Origin: Streptomyces sp. WMMC940
GTDB taxonomy: Bacteria > Actinomycetota > Actinomycetes > Streptomycetales > Streptomycetaceae
Direction: 5' to 3'
DNA: 64,000 nt
NCBI RefSeq assembly: GCF_027460265.1
Contig: NZ_JAPZBC010000001.1
Span: forward strand, 3,433,001-3,497,000
The position numbers were made by a program, and so were the translations under genes. Positions 34,025-44,700 of the stretch are shown here, in pieces. Positions within the stretch are counted from its first letter, which is position 1; each line of letters starts with the position of its first letter. Below the pieces are notes generated by a model, which saw only the letters and a list, made by a program, of their open reading frames with translations, made no database searches and was not told where the DNA came from.

Positions 34025-34807
34025 GTGAGCCAGCCGGAGATGCAGCCTGGGGGGTCGGCCCGGGAGGAGGACGGGGCCGGGGCCCCGGAGACCGGCGGCG
34101 CCCCGGACGCCGGAAGCATCCCGCGCCGCGACCGCGGCCCCGACCTGTCCGGCCGGCCGTTCCCGCTCGGCGACTGGGGCGAGCCGGCGGAGCGCCTCGA
34201 CGAGCTGTACCGCTGGGTGGAGGCCAACGCACTGCGGACCGCGGACTGGTATCTGGCCGACCGGGTACGCAAACGCCGCGCGGCTCGTGCGCTGCGCGCC
34301 GGCACGGTCCTGGGCGTGGTCGCGGGGGCCGCGCTGCCCCTCCTGGACCTGACGGGGATGCTGACCGGCGCGGCAGGGTGGGGGTACCTGTCGCTGCTGC
34401 TGGGCGCCGCCTGTGTGGCCTGCGACCGGTACTTCGGCCTGACCTCGGGCTGGACGAGGGACGTGGCCGCGGCGCAGGCGGTGCACCGCCGGCTCCAGGG
34501 TCTTCAGTTCGACTGGGCCTCCGAGAGCGTCCGCGAGGTGCTCGGCCCCACGGAGGGCACGGCGAGCGAGGCGGCGGAGCGCTGTCTCACCGTGCTGCGC
34601 CGCTTCTCGGAGGACCTGACGGAACTGGTCCGCGCCGAGACGGCCGACTGGATGCTGGAATTCCGGGCCGGTCCGGCCCCGCTGCTGATGCAGTCGGCAC
34701 CGGTGCCGTCGCGTCCCGACCACAGCCACCCGTCGGGCCGCTTCCCCCTGCCGCCCCCGCCCACCCGGCCGAACATGCCGCGGCAGCGCCCACCGGAGGC
34801 GCGCTAG
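34025..34807 (+). CDS. SLATT-domain membrane protein, 260 aa
   Basis: A disordered Gly/Pro N-terminus (1-45), then the SLATT core: RLDELYRWVEANALRTADWYLADRVRKRRAARALR leading into two membrane helices (about 93-115 and 118-135) and a long C-terminal helical part (AAAQAVHRRLQGLQFDWASES...LTELVRAETADWML). SLATT proteins are thought to be pore-forming effectors or sensors in conflict systems. The GTG has an AGAGGAG site. It is the last intact gene before the toxin-associated island. Confidence 0.82.
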   Translation: MSQPEMQPGGSAREEDGAGAPETGGAPDAGSIPRRDRGPDLSGRPFPLGDWGEPAERLDELYRWVEANALRTADWYLADRVRKRRAARALRAGTVLGVVAGAALPLLDLTGMLTGAAGWGYLSLLLGAACVACDRYFGLTSGWTRDVAAAQAVHRRLQGLQFDWASESVREVLGPTEGTASEAAERCLTVLRRFSEDLTELVRAETADWMLEFRAGPAPLLMQSAPVPSRPDHSHPSGRFPLPPPPTRPNMPRQRPPEAR

Positions 34808-34979
34808 CCGGTGCAGTTCCCGGGCAGACCCGGGCGTACTGATCACGAGCGTCGTCGGCGTGGCGTGCGCCGGGCCCGGGATTCCCCTGTCCTGATCACC
34901 GTCCGCGTGGGCAGGGATGCGATCCGGGACGGCGGCTGGCGACCGATCACCGCGGCCGTGTAGGAAGAACATCAGCGAT

Positions 34980-35470
34980 CTATTTGAGCGGGGCCTTCCA
35001 CATCTCCGCGTCACGCGACAGGACAATGGACCACACTCCCCTGGCGCCGGAATTCCAGGCTCACTCAAACGCTCATCTATCACGTGAATGAGTGCTCGGG
35101 ATTCAGGGATCCAGGATCTCCTACAGCGCGATCGAGTAGCATCCTCGATCGTTTCCACCCTGACACCGACCTCCAGGACGGATTGCCTCAACCCGGAGAA
35201 TTGGGTTCGATCCGGGAAGGCTCCGTACGCACGCAATAGCGACTCAGGAATCACATCACCGTGAGGCAGCGACTATCGATGCGCCTGGATACTAATCCCG
35301 ACACAATCCCATGACCCTTCGGATCGCAGGAATGACAGTTCCACGAGACCATAGTCCCGACGCATGCGACCTTTGCGCACGTCATCGACGCAGTCGTCGC
35401 CGAGAGCCTGCTCCCGTTGAGCGGGGCTACATCCCAACCCCAACCCGAACTTGACCAGTAACGGACACAT
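34980..35470 (-). pseudogene. Broken small gene, disrupted by an in-frame stop and a frameshift
   Basis: The frame starting MCPLLVKFGLGLGCSPAQRE runs through RRDYGLVELSF and WDCVGISIQAHR to an in-frame TAG at 35275-35273. It then continues in the same frame with LPHGDVIPESLLRAYGAFPD...RRSWIPESRALIHVIDERL. Near 35020 the frame must shift by one base, after which the natural ending LSRDAEMWKAPLK and a TAG follow. The intact ancestor would be about 160 residues. The type (MRRDYGLxE, then IxIQxHR) is one I associate with small proteins near Rhs toxins in Streptomyces, often presumed immunity or accessory proteins; this is inference. Confidence 0.7.
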
Positions 35471-35491
35471 CGCTGAAGAAACTCAGACCAG

Positions 35492-35683
35492 TCACCCCAT
35501 CTTCTCCAATACCTTGATGAGGAAGCGCATCTCGGCTGCCCGATTGGACTGCATGCCAAACTCTTCAGCATTCATGCTGGCGCGAGCTGACTTGGCCTTA
35601 TCGATGATGTCGGCCCTTAGGCTCGGATTCGAATGGATCTCATCCAGAACCTTCTGGACCTCTTTCGGACTACTGAACTTGAT
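35492..35683 (-). pseudogene. Small open frame lacking a start codon, probable gene remnant
   Basis: The stretch IKFSSPKEVQKVLDEI...FLIKVLEKMG (63 residues, then TGA) looks like real helical protein, with charged and hydrophobic residues in amphipathic spacing. No ATG, GTG or TTG precedes it in frame; the first codon of the plausible part is ATC. An internal ATG would leave only 27 residues. Its stop lies 22 nt from the start of the broken gene that follows on the same strand. I read it as a decayed small gene, without a known family. Confidence 0.4.
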
Positions 35684-35734
35684 TGGGTGATGTCGGTGGT
35701 GTCGCAGAGACCGCTGAACTCTGGCCGTTCGAGA

Positions 35735-36097
35735 TCAAGAGCGTGTCTGCAGCCATCGACGCGCGGCAGCCAGGGTCACCTCGACGTCGTCGCTCCAGGA
35801 ACAGACTTCCAGCCACGACAGGTAGCCGCCTTGCGTGAAGACCAGGACCTCGCCAGGGAACTCGCCAGCCTCGGTGACGAGCTGCGCTTCGGCCGCCACG
35901 ACAGTGCTGGGGCCAGTGGGTGCGGGCTCCGCCTTGCTGGTGTCGAGTTCGAAATAGACGGTTCCGCATCCGCATGTGCAGTGCTCTCGCACGATGAGGT
36001 GCGGGATCTGCCTTCGGAGCGCGACATGAACCGGATTGTCCGTGTTCAGGACTGCCGTGAGCACGTCGGCTATGTCGGCAGGCAGGCTCTCGGTCAT
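35735..36097 (-). CDS. Orphan small acidic protein, possible immunity-type, 120 aa
   Basis: Compact acidic protein with the conserved-looking core VALRRQIPHLIVREHCTCGCGTVYFEL, VTEAGEFPGEVLVFTQGGYLSWLEVCSW and DVEVTLAAARRWL. CxCGC near residue 39-43 may bind metal. The ATG (MTESLPADI) is chosen because the upstream residues are not protein-like. It sits among gene remnants downstream of the Rhs toxin, the place where orphan immunity genes collect. No family name can be given. Confidence 0.62.
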   Translation of the reverse strand: MTESLPADIADVLTAVLNTDNPVHVALRRQIPHLIVREHCTCGCGTVYFELDTSKAEPAPTGPSTVVAAEAQLVTEAGEFPGEVLVFTQGGYLSWLEVCSWSDDVEVTLAAARRWLQTRS

Positions 36098-36170
36098 TCC
36101 GTCACCGTATCTGACCAGCAACTTTTGACTTGACCGTGCCGGCCAATCGCCGATCGGCCAGCCATTGCGT

Positions 36171-36617
36171 TCACGCGTCCAGGGCCAGGCCGGTGCCGGC
36201 GAGGCAGCCATCGATGACGTCCGGCCGGTACTGCACCATCTTGAGCTTGCGCTTGACTGCCCGGGTGATCTGGCCGAGGTCGGCTGCGGTGGGGTTGCCG
36301 ATGTCGCGCTTGACCAGCGACCAGATGCTCTCCTGCGGGTTCAAGTCCGGGGTGTAGCTCGGAAGCTGGAAGACGGTGAGCCAGTCCGCGTGGGCGGCGA
36401 TGAACTCGCACATCGGCTCGACCAGGTGCATGCGCAGGTTGTCCCACACGAGCACCATCGGGCCGCCGAGCTGGATGTGCGCTCTGACCAGCAGGTCGCG
36501 CAGGTCGCGCCAGCCGATGCCCTTCGGCTCGCCCTTGCGGCCCCGGTACTCACGGACCGAGTAGAACATCCTCGACCGCTTCCCCGGCTTGTAGCAGGTC
36601 AACCCGGCCATGGACAC
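36171..36617 (-). mobile_element. IS630-family transposase remnant (C-terminal half)
   Basis: Residues from MAGLTCYKPGKRSRMFYSV to the end carry the later part of the IS630 DDE domain: MVLVWDNLRMH (second Asp) and LPSYTPDLNPQESIWSLVKR (third acid), ending VIDGCLAGTGLALDA. The N-terminal HTH and first Asp are missing; the frame begins exactly at the conserved SMAGL block and is cut there by unrelated DNA. No terminal inverted repeat is evident. It cannot make an active enzyme. Confidence 0.82.
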
Positions 36618-36639
36618 CCGGCCCGAGCCCCGGCCACGG

Positions 36640-36794
36640 ACCCGGACTACGGACGTTACGGCCGCTCTGCCGTCTACGACCTGCTCCGCACACGCCAGCT
36701 CGCCTCAATCGCCCTCGGCCGCGCCCGCCGCATCCCCGCCCACGCGCTGACCGACTTCATCCGCACCCGCCTCGACCAGGAAGTCGCCGCCTGA
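36640..36794 (+). pseudogene. Excisionase/HTH remnant (C-terminal half) next to the integrase
   Basis: An open frame ends GRSAVYDLLRTRQLASIALGRARRIP followed by FIRTRLDQEVAA, the second helix and wing of a MerR-like excisionase. The N-terminal helix (usually a TVxEAAERLxI segment) is missing, replaced by the IS630 remnant. Its TGA overlaps the integrase ATG (TGATG), the normal xis-int coupling. Confidence 0.7.
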
Positions 36795-38094
36795 TGACCA
36801 CACCCCGCGACACCCCCGCCTCCCGCCGCACCCGCGCCAACGGCGACGGAACCGTCTACCAACGCAGGGACAGCCGCTGGGAAGCCGCCGGATACGTCCT
36901 CGCCCCCGGCAACACCCGCCGCCGCGTCCACGTCTACGGCACCACCCACAAAGACGCCCTGGCCAAACTCACCGAGAAGATCGCCACCAGCAATCGTGGC
37001 CTCCCCGTGCCCTCCGCACAGGGCAGCGTCGGCGCGTACCTGACGTACTGGCTCGATGCCGTTGCCGTCCACCACCTCCGCGAGAACACGCACACCCGAT
37101 ACACCGCTTGCGTCAATCGGTACCCTCGTCCCCGGCCTGGGCAAGAAGAAGCTCGCCAAGCTCTCCGCCAAGGACGTCCGCACCTGGCTCAACCAGCTCC
37201 GCACCACCTAGCTGCACGCACGGCGTCGGCGCCGGGCGCGACCAGCCCCGCTACTGCGCCGCCGGCCAGTGCTGCTCCAAGCTGCTCTCCCCGCTGACGC
37301 TCACCTACATCCACTCCGTGCTCAAGTCCGCACTCGAACACGCCGTACGCGAGGAGGAGATCCCTCGCAACGTCGCCCGCAACGTCCGCATCGGCACCCC
37401 ACGGCCCCGACGCTTTGAACCCTTCACCGCCGAAGAAGCCCGCCAGTTCCTCACCGCCGCCCAGGACCACCGGCTGCACGCGCTGTTCGAACTCGCCCTC
37501 CACACCGGACTCCGCAAGGGCGAACTCCTCGGCCTGTGCTGGACAGACCTCGACCTCGACGAGGGCACCGCCGCAATCCGCCGAACCCTCCAGCGCACCA
37601 GCGCAGGCGGACTCACCACGCTGCCCACCAAGACACGGGCTTCCGAGCGTCGCATCGCCCTCCCCACCCGCTGCCTCCAGTCGCTGAAGCTCCACCATGA
37701 GCAGCAGCGCGAGCGTGAGGCCGCGGGCACGACGTGGCGGCACGACGGGCACGTGTCACCACCGCGCAGGGCCGACCGATCGACCCGACCAATCCTCACC
37801 CGCACCTTCATCACGCTCCTCCGCAAGGCCGGCCTCCGCCGCATCCGCTTCCACGACCTCCGCCACTCGACCGCCACCCTGCTCCTGGAACAGGGCGTCG
37901 AACTCGTCGTGATCAAGGAACTCCTCGGCCACGCCCGCATCGGCGTCACCGCCACCGTCTACGCCCACGTCCGACTCCGCCTCCAGCGAGACGCCATCAA
38001 CACCCTCAGCACCGCCCTTGACGGCCCTGCCAACGACAAGTCGGCCCACGACGACGGCGACGACCCGCCGCTGTGCGGAGCTACCGTCCACTGA
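36794..38094 (+). pseudogene. Tyrosine recombinase (integrase), broken by frameshifts and a stop
   Basis: The N-terminal arm and core-binding parts (RRTRANGDGTVYQRRDSRWE...LTYWLDAVAVHHLRENTHTRYTACVNR) are in the first frame. Just after, about position 37121, the sense moves to another frame (LVPGLGKKKLAKLSAKDVRTWLNQLR) and meets TAG near 37210; the catalytic half resumes in a third frame from about 37215. That half has Arg in GLRKGELLGL, HDLRH and Tyr in ATVYAHV. A further pair of indels around 37755-37795 shifts and restores the frame (TTAQGRPIDPTN is in a different frame from its flanks). The element cannot make a full integrase. Confidence 0.85.
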
Positions 38095-38127
38095 CGTTGC
38101 CGTCAACTACTGCCGTCAAGACCCGCA

Positions 38128-38160
38128 GAAGCCCCGCCAGGACGCACCTGACGGGGCTTC
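38128..38160 (+). terminator. Rho-independent terminator after the integrase remnant
   Basis: GAAGCCCCG (38128-38136) pairs perfectly with CGGGGCTTC (38152-38160) across a 15-nt loop and is followed by aatttt. It is 33 nt past the integrase stop. Confidence 0.75.
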
Positions 38161-38210
38161 AATTTTGCTGCTGCTATCCAGCGCGAGGGTTGCAGGATCA
38201 GGCAGCGAGG

Positions 38211-38717
38211 CTACACCTCACCCTCCAGCCAACGTTCGAATGGCACGACCTCCGACAGTTCGGAATTGATCGCCTTCAACCCTCCGGCGAAGTCTTCGGC
38301 CAATTTCGAGAGCATCGCGACTAGCTCACTCTGTGCAATGATCTCGCGCTCTGGGTTTGGAACCCAATTGGTCCGCGATTCGCAGTAAATCATCACGAGA
38401 TCCCCGCTTGAGCGGAAGGTCAAAGTCCTCTCGATACCCTGCGAGTAGAGATCCACCTCGACTTCGCGACGGTCGCGCACACCCGCCAGAAGCGACGGTA
38501 GCTGCTCCATGAAGGCAGACAAGTCATACGCGACATCGAGCGGCCACTCATCACTCCCGAAGCCGCCGATGTGGAATTTGCTGCCTCCAGCCTCAGAGAG
38601 GGCGCTACACGCCTCCATGACAAGGGTCTCGTAATCGTCACCCGGCTCCAGACTCGCTGAAGCAGGAGCCACAGCACCTGACGGCACGGCCGGATTGAAC
38701 GACACGGAGAAGCTCAT
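38211..38717 (-). CDS. Probable immunity protein for the adjacent Rhs toxin, 168 aa
   Basis: Cytosolic, acidic protein with no signal peptide: SFSVSFNPAVPSGAVAP at the start, an SKFHIGGFGSDEWPLDVAYDL strand pair in the middle and a helical C-terminus (AMLSKLAEDFAGGL). It begins 12 nt after the toxin gene stop on the same strand. That position, size and acidity are those of immunity proteins in polymorphic toxin loci. I do not recognise its family; the partner assignment is by position. Confidence 0.7.
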   Translation of the reverse strand: MSFSVSFNPAVPSGAVAPASASLEPGDDYETLVMEACSALSEAGGSKFHIGGFGSDEWPLDVAYDLSAFMEQLPSLLAGVRDRREVEVDLYSQGIERTLTFRSSGDLVMIYCESRTNWVPNPEREIIAQSELVAMLSKLAEDFAGGLKAINSELSEVVPFERWLEGEV

Positions 38718-38729
38718 CTCTCCAGCCTC

Positions 38730-41700
38730 CTAGTTCGGGCCAATGATCGGGAATCCCGTCTTGTACAGTCCATTTGGACTCGGGACGATGGTTGCTGCCC
38801 GCGCTTGGACGATACTCCCATCCGGCATAATCACCTGCCCCAATCCGTCCGGGATGCGCACCGACCTGGGCCCGGCTCCTTCGACATGGAGTCCCTTCAA
38901 GAACTCTGCAGCGGCATCATTATCCAGCCACTGACCTTGCTGATTCCCGGTGCTGCGAGCGCGATCGGTCAGAGCCTTCGTGTTCTTCGCTCCGGCGCCA
39001 TGAGTCTTGAACGTATGGCCCCACGTTTTAACACTGTTGGACGCCCAGTTGATGCATCCATTGCTGTTGTGAACGAGAACCGGCGTCTGCCCCGCCAGCA
39101 CATAGTACGTGTGAAGGTCCGCAACGGTGAGGTTGTACGTGTCCTGATGGGCACCGTAAGTGCGGGTGGCCGTGACAGAGACCGTGGAGCCGTCGTCCGT
39201 GCGCAGGGTCATGCCCGGCTCGAGGTCCCCGGCATCGAGCCAGGCCTGTTCCGACTCGGACCAGAAGGGGTGATGGTCCGTCGTGACGATGACCTCTGCG
39301 CCGTCTTCCGTGGAGACCGTCAGGTCCACGTAGGACTTGTCGTCCTCCGTCAGGATCGTGGCGGTGACCGTCTTGAGTGCCGTCTGGCCTGATACGGGGT
39401 CGGTGGCAACAACCGTGTCGCCGATTTCCAGATCCTCGATGGGCTTGGTCGCCCCGTCTTCCATCAGGACCTCGGTGCCCGCGACGAAGCTGTGCTTGCG
39501 AGCGATGCAGGGAGGGGCAGACATGATCCAGTCAAGGAACTTGCCGCCCTTACGGCTGGCAGCAACGCCGTCTCCGAACACGGGGACCAGGGCGACCAGG
39601 CTCCAGCCGGCCTCGCTCCAGTTGCCCTCGGTGGCATAGAGGACGGCGTTGCCGACGTCGGCTGCGGCTCCGAGCCCGGGTGCGAAACCGGCCGCGTCGA
39701 GGGCGCGATGGGCCTCGGCCCTGTCCCAGTCCCTCTCCTGCTTCGGAACCCACTGGCAGCCGACGTCGTCCTTTCGGCTCGCGCACTTCATCTGCTCCTG
39801 CTGGACCCTGGCGTGTCTCTCGTTGACGCCGCCGCCGTACCTGGTCTTGACCGTGACCGTGGTGCGCCTGTTGTGACCCGTCGTGATCTGCGTCTTCGTG
39901 GAGTTGTAGATCCATGTGCCGTTGGGGCCCATGGTCATGTAGTCCCGGGTGTAGCCCCCCTTTCCATCGCTGCAGCCGTGCTCACAGTCGGTGGCGGGGC
40001 GCAGACCCGTGGGGTCGGAGTACGACACCGGACTGCCGTTGGCGTAGGTGTACCCGTTCATCTGCATCGGGTCGGTGATGTCGATGAGCGGGTCCGCGCT
40101 GATGAAGCGGCCGGTGGTGGAGTCGTACTCGCGGGCGCCGATGTGGGTCAGGCCCGTGGCGGGGTCGTCGATGCCGACGCCCAGGTAGGTGTGGCGGTCG
40201 GGCCAGTTGGCGGGCTCGGTGCCGCGGGGGTTGCCGTACGGGTCGTACTTGCGGCGCAGGATTCCCTGGCCGGCGGTCTGGTCGACGGAGTTCGTGGCCG
40301 TGTTGTGGTGGTCGGTGAGCAGGACGGTCAGCTTGTGGCCCGTGGTCTTGCCGCCCGTGGTGCGGACCGTGGTCGGGGCGCCCGGGTGGCTGTAGTAGCG
40401 GCGGGCGTCCATGGCCTGGCCGGAGGTGTTGACGGTGATCTCGGCTTCGCCGAGGTAGAGGGTGCGGGTGGTGCCGTCGTCCTCGATCAGGCGGTTGCCC
40501 GACGCGTCGTACAGATAGGTGACGTTGGGTGTGCCGTTGTTGTCCGTGTCGACCGATGTGAGCTTGTTTCGGCGGTCCCACGTCAGGGCCTGGGTGTCGC
40601 CGCCGATCACCCGCTGGGTGGTGTTGCCGAAGCTGTCGTAGGCGTAGGTCTGCTGCGAGTCCACCGTCGAGCCGGGCTCGCGCACGGTCGACTCGACCTT
40701 GGTGAGGGTGTGGGGCTGGACCGTGGGTGCGGGCTGGGAGCCGCCGATGGTGGTGCCGTGGGTGTAGGTGTGGACGTCGTCCAGGTCCGGGTCGGCGAGG
40801 TCGTGGACGGTCATCCGCGTGCGGTTGCCGATCGCGTCGAACGCGTACGACTGCCAGTAGCCGCCGCCGTCGACGCCCGGGGACAGCTCGGCGCGGTCAG
40901 GGCCCGAGCCCTGTGCGCCCGAGGCGGTCGGGCAGCCCGTGGTGCCCGTCCAGGCGTGGACCAGGCGGCCCATCGGGTCGTAGGCGAAGCACTGGCGGTC
41001 CACGCGTGACGACGACTGGGTGTCGGTGATCGAGGTGATGTTGCCGACGGTGTCGTAGCCGTACGTCAGTGCCGAGATCCGGGACGGGTTGAGCGTCTCG
41101 CGATCCGTGACCGACTGGTGGATGCGGCCGGTGTTGGCGTTGTAGATGTTGGTCGTCCACACACGCCGCGGCGCCTCCCCGGAGACCGTGCGCAGCACCT
41201 CTCCGTAGGGGCTGTAGCGGGTGTCGGCCGTGTACCAGGCGAGTCCCGACGTGGTGACCGGCGCGCCCTCGCCGTTGTAGCGGGTGATCACCTTCTCCGC
41301 CGCCAGACCACCGGGCGTCGCCGGGAGCTGGACCGACTGGAGCCTGCCCGTCTCGGTGTAGGAGTGGGTGTAGGCGTAGGTGCCCGCCAGGCCCGTCGTC
41401 ACCGACGTCGACGGGACCGTGGTCTTCGAGCCCGTCGGCCGGTACTCGCTGTCGTAGCCGGTCACCTCGCTCGTGAACGCGGCACCGCTGTGGTAGCGGG
41501 TGGAGGCGACCGGGTGGCCCTTGGCTCCCGGCAGCGAGTCGAACGTCCACTTGGCCACGAGGGGCCCGGTCGGTGAATCGTCGCGGAGCTCGGTCTGCCG
41601 GCCGAGGACGTCGTAGAGCGTGTGCTGCTCGCGGCCCTGGCCGTCCTTCGACCAGACCCGCTGGTCGAGGGCGTTGTAGCCGAACGTCGCCGATCCCATG

Positions 41701-44700
41701 TCCGGGTCCGTCGACGCCGTGAGCCGGCCGCGCGCGTCGTAGGTGTACGTCCAGTCGTTGCCCTCGGCGTCCGTGACCTGGGCGAGCTTGCCGCGCGGGT
41801 CGTACACGTACGAGGTGTCGGTCTCGGTCGTGAGGTCGGTCGCGGTGTAGTGCTGGATCAGGGAGGTCCGGCCCAGCGCGTCCGTCCAGGTCTTCGCCGC
41901 GCGGCTCCCCGACAGCGGCGCCGTGCCGTCGGCAGACATGCCCGTGCGGGTCAGCGTCCAGTCACCGGAGTACTGGACCGTGGCCGAGTGCTGCGGCACG
42001 TCCTCGTGGAGCGTCGTCGTGCGGATCGCCCGGCCGAGGCCGTCGTACGCGGTCTCCGTGGAGTTGGGCACCTCGAACACGGTTTGCGGGAAGAAGAGCA
42101 ACGCCTCCGGCTCGCCCTCCGCGAGGTAGCCGTTGTTGGTCTGGCGGACCGTGCCGCCCGCGTTGTGCAGGGTGTCGGTGACGATCCGGCCGCCGCCGAG
42201 CGCCTCCGCCTGGGTCTGGCGCGGGCGCAGCAGACCGTCGTAGATCGCGACCGTGTCCTCGTACGTGCCGTTGTCGCGCAGGGTGCGGGTGGTGACGGCC
42301 GGCGGCTTGTTGTCCGCGATCTGGTACGTGAAGAGTGCCGACGCGCTGTCCGTGCCCTGGGTGCGCGACGGGGTCCAGACACCGCTGACTCGGCCGAGGT
42401 TGTCGTAACTGCTGCTGGTCTTGCGGCCGTTGGGGTCGGTGACGGACAGCACGGTGCCGCGGGCCGGATCCGAGACCGAGGTGGAGGCGTGTCCGAGCGC
42501 GTTGGTGACGGTGACCTCGAAGGCCGGGCCGGTGACGGGGCCGTAGGCGGTGGTGGTGGAGTTGCCCGCGGCATCGGTGACCTTGGTGACGCGGCCCAGC
42601 GCGTCGTACGTCGTCCGCCGGGAGGTGATCCAGCCGGTTCCGGCGGCGTCGACCGTGTCGGCCTGGAACGGCAGGCCCTTGACCGGGTTGGTACCGAAGG
42701 CACCCAGCGCGTCGTACGAAGTCCGGACGTCGGAGACGACCTGGTCGCCGGTCGCGGAAGCCGCCGCGGCGCAGTCGCCCACCGTCGTGCGGGACCGCTC
42801 GGGCAGGCCGATCAGATGCTTGCCGATGTTGTGGACGTACGAGGTCGTCGCGCACGTCCGGTCGCCCGTGGTCCAGCCGCCCGAGCCGTTGGGGGTGAGG
42901 CTGCGGGTGTGCGTGGTGACCGGGAGGTCGTGGGTGGACTCGTACGTCGTCGTCGCCCGTACCGTCCGGGTGGCACCACCGCTGACCGTCTGGATCGAGT
43001 CCGTCCGGGTCGTGCCCGTGCGGTACGCCTCCAGCGCCGGCAGGCCCTCCCGTGCCCGGGAGGCGGTCTTCCTGCTGTACGGCCAGGTCAGTTCGCGCGC
43101 GACGACGCTGCCACCCGCCTTGGTGTAGGTGACGGTCTCCGCGACCCGGCCCTGGTGGGCGGGCAGGTCCTCGCCCAGGGTCTCGGTGCCCGTGGAGTCC
43201 TTCACGGTGACCGCGGGGCGGCCGGCGTCGCCGGACATGCCGCGGAAGTAGCGGGTTCGGGTCTGGGACTGCTCGGTCGCGTCGGACTGGCCCGCGTTGG
43301 CGGTGACGCCCTTCTTCACGACCACGCCGGCGTAGCCGCGCCACTGGTCGTACGTGCGCAGCTCCGGCTTGGTGAACTCGTCGGTGCCCTTGGCCCAGGC
43401 GGCGCCGCCCTCGTAGGTGTAGGTGGTGACGACGTCGGGCTGCCGCGCGACCCGGTCCTTCTCGGTGACGCTGTCGACGACGTACTTGTTGAACCACTCC
43501 AGTGGCGGTGTCTCCAGGTCCGGGTCGGGCGACCAGTGGACCGGGAAGCAGCGGGAGGTGTTGACGGAGGGGGCGGGGTGGGTGGTGCCGACGGGGCACG
43601 GGTCGGAGTAGTCGACGTATATCTCGGCACCCGTCTCCGTGCGGATCGTCTCCACCCGCAGCCGGTCGAAGTCCGGGGTCTGGTCGGTGGTTCCCTTCGC
43701 GACGCGGTTGGGCATGTCGACGACGTTCGCCAGGAACGAGACCGGCGGGAGCGAGCTGCTCAGCTGGTTGCCGGCCTCGTCCCGGGCGGTGCCGTAGCCG
43801 GTGCGGGTGATCGACTCCAGCCAGAGCGGCGGGTGGGTGTCGGTGCGCTGCTTGGGGAACGACTGGTGCAGGTTCCAGCGGTCGACCAGGGACATCGACG
43901 TCGTGCCGGGAGTGCGCTGGCCGTAGGTGGTCACCGCCGTCAGCCGCATCCGGCTCCAGAAGGTGGGGGCGGAGATGTAGCAGTTGGCGGCGCCGACCTT
44001 GCAGTGCAGCGTGGAGGGGGTGTCCCACCAGGGCTGCTTGTCCTCGTAGTTCTTGGATTCGAACTCGGTGTCCGAGCAGTCCGTGGCGCCTTCCCTGATG
44101 CAGCGCTCGTCGGCGGTGAAGACGACCTTGCCGGCGGGGGTGCCGGTCAGGTTGTCGGAGCGCAGTCCGTAGAGGATCTGGGTCGGATGGCCGCCGCGGA
44201 CGTAGGGGACCGGCTGCTTGAACTTCTCGTTCTGGGCGTAGCGGTTGACCTCCTGCTTCCAGTCGATGATCATCGCGTTGCCGTGGACGTCCTCGACGTA
44301 GTCGAGGTTCCAGCGCCAGGCCTGGGTGCAGGAGGAGTCGGCGTACGCGGTGGCGTGGCACGGTTCGCCGTCGTGGTTGCCGAAGACCGGGACGGTGAAG
44401 GCGGAGTTGGTGGCCGTGGCCCGCCCCGGCAGGGCGTTGCGGCCGAACCAGTAGCGGGTGCCGTCGCGGGTGGTGACGACCCAGTACTCACCGTCGTACT
44501 CGCCGGTCTGGGACGCCTTCGCGCTGCCGTTCTTGGCCTTGTACTCGACCCTGGCGCCGTCGTCGTTGGCGGCGACCCATGCGCCACTGGCGTCGTCGTG
44601 GACCAGCTCGGTCGACGAGCCGCCGAGCGACATCACGAGGTTCTCGCTCGCCCAGCACAGGTCGGACTTCTTCTTGTTGGCGGTGTTGTCGTTGTTCGGG

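Noticed and set aside
36600..38210. tRNA gene as attachment site for the decayed integrase
   Set aside because: I looked for cloverleaf-like sequence and a T-loop (GGTTCGAATC-type) around both ends and found none in this stretch.
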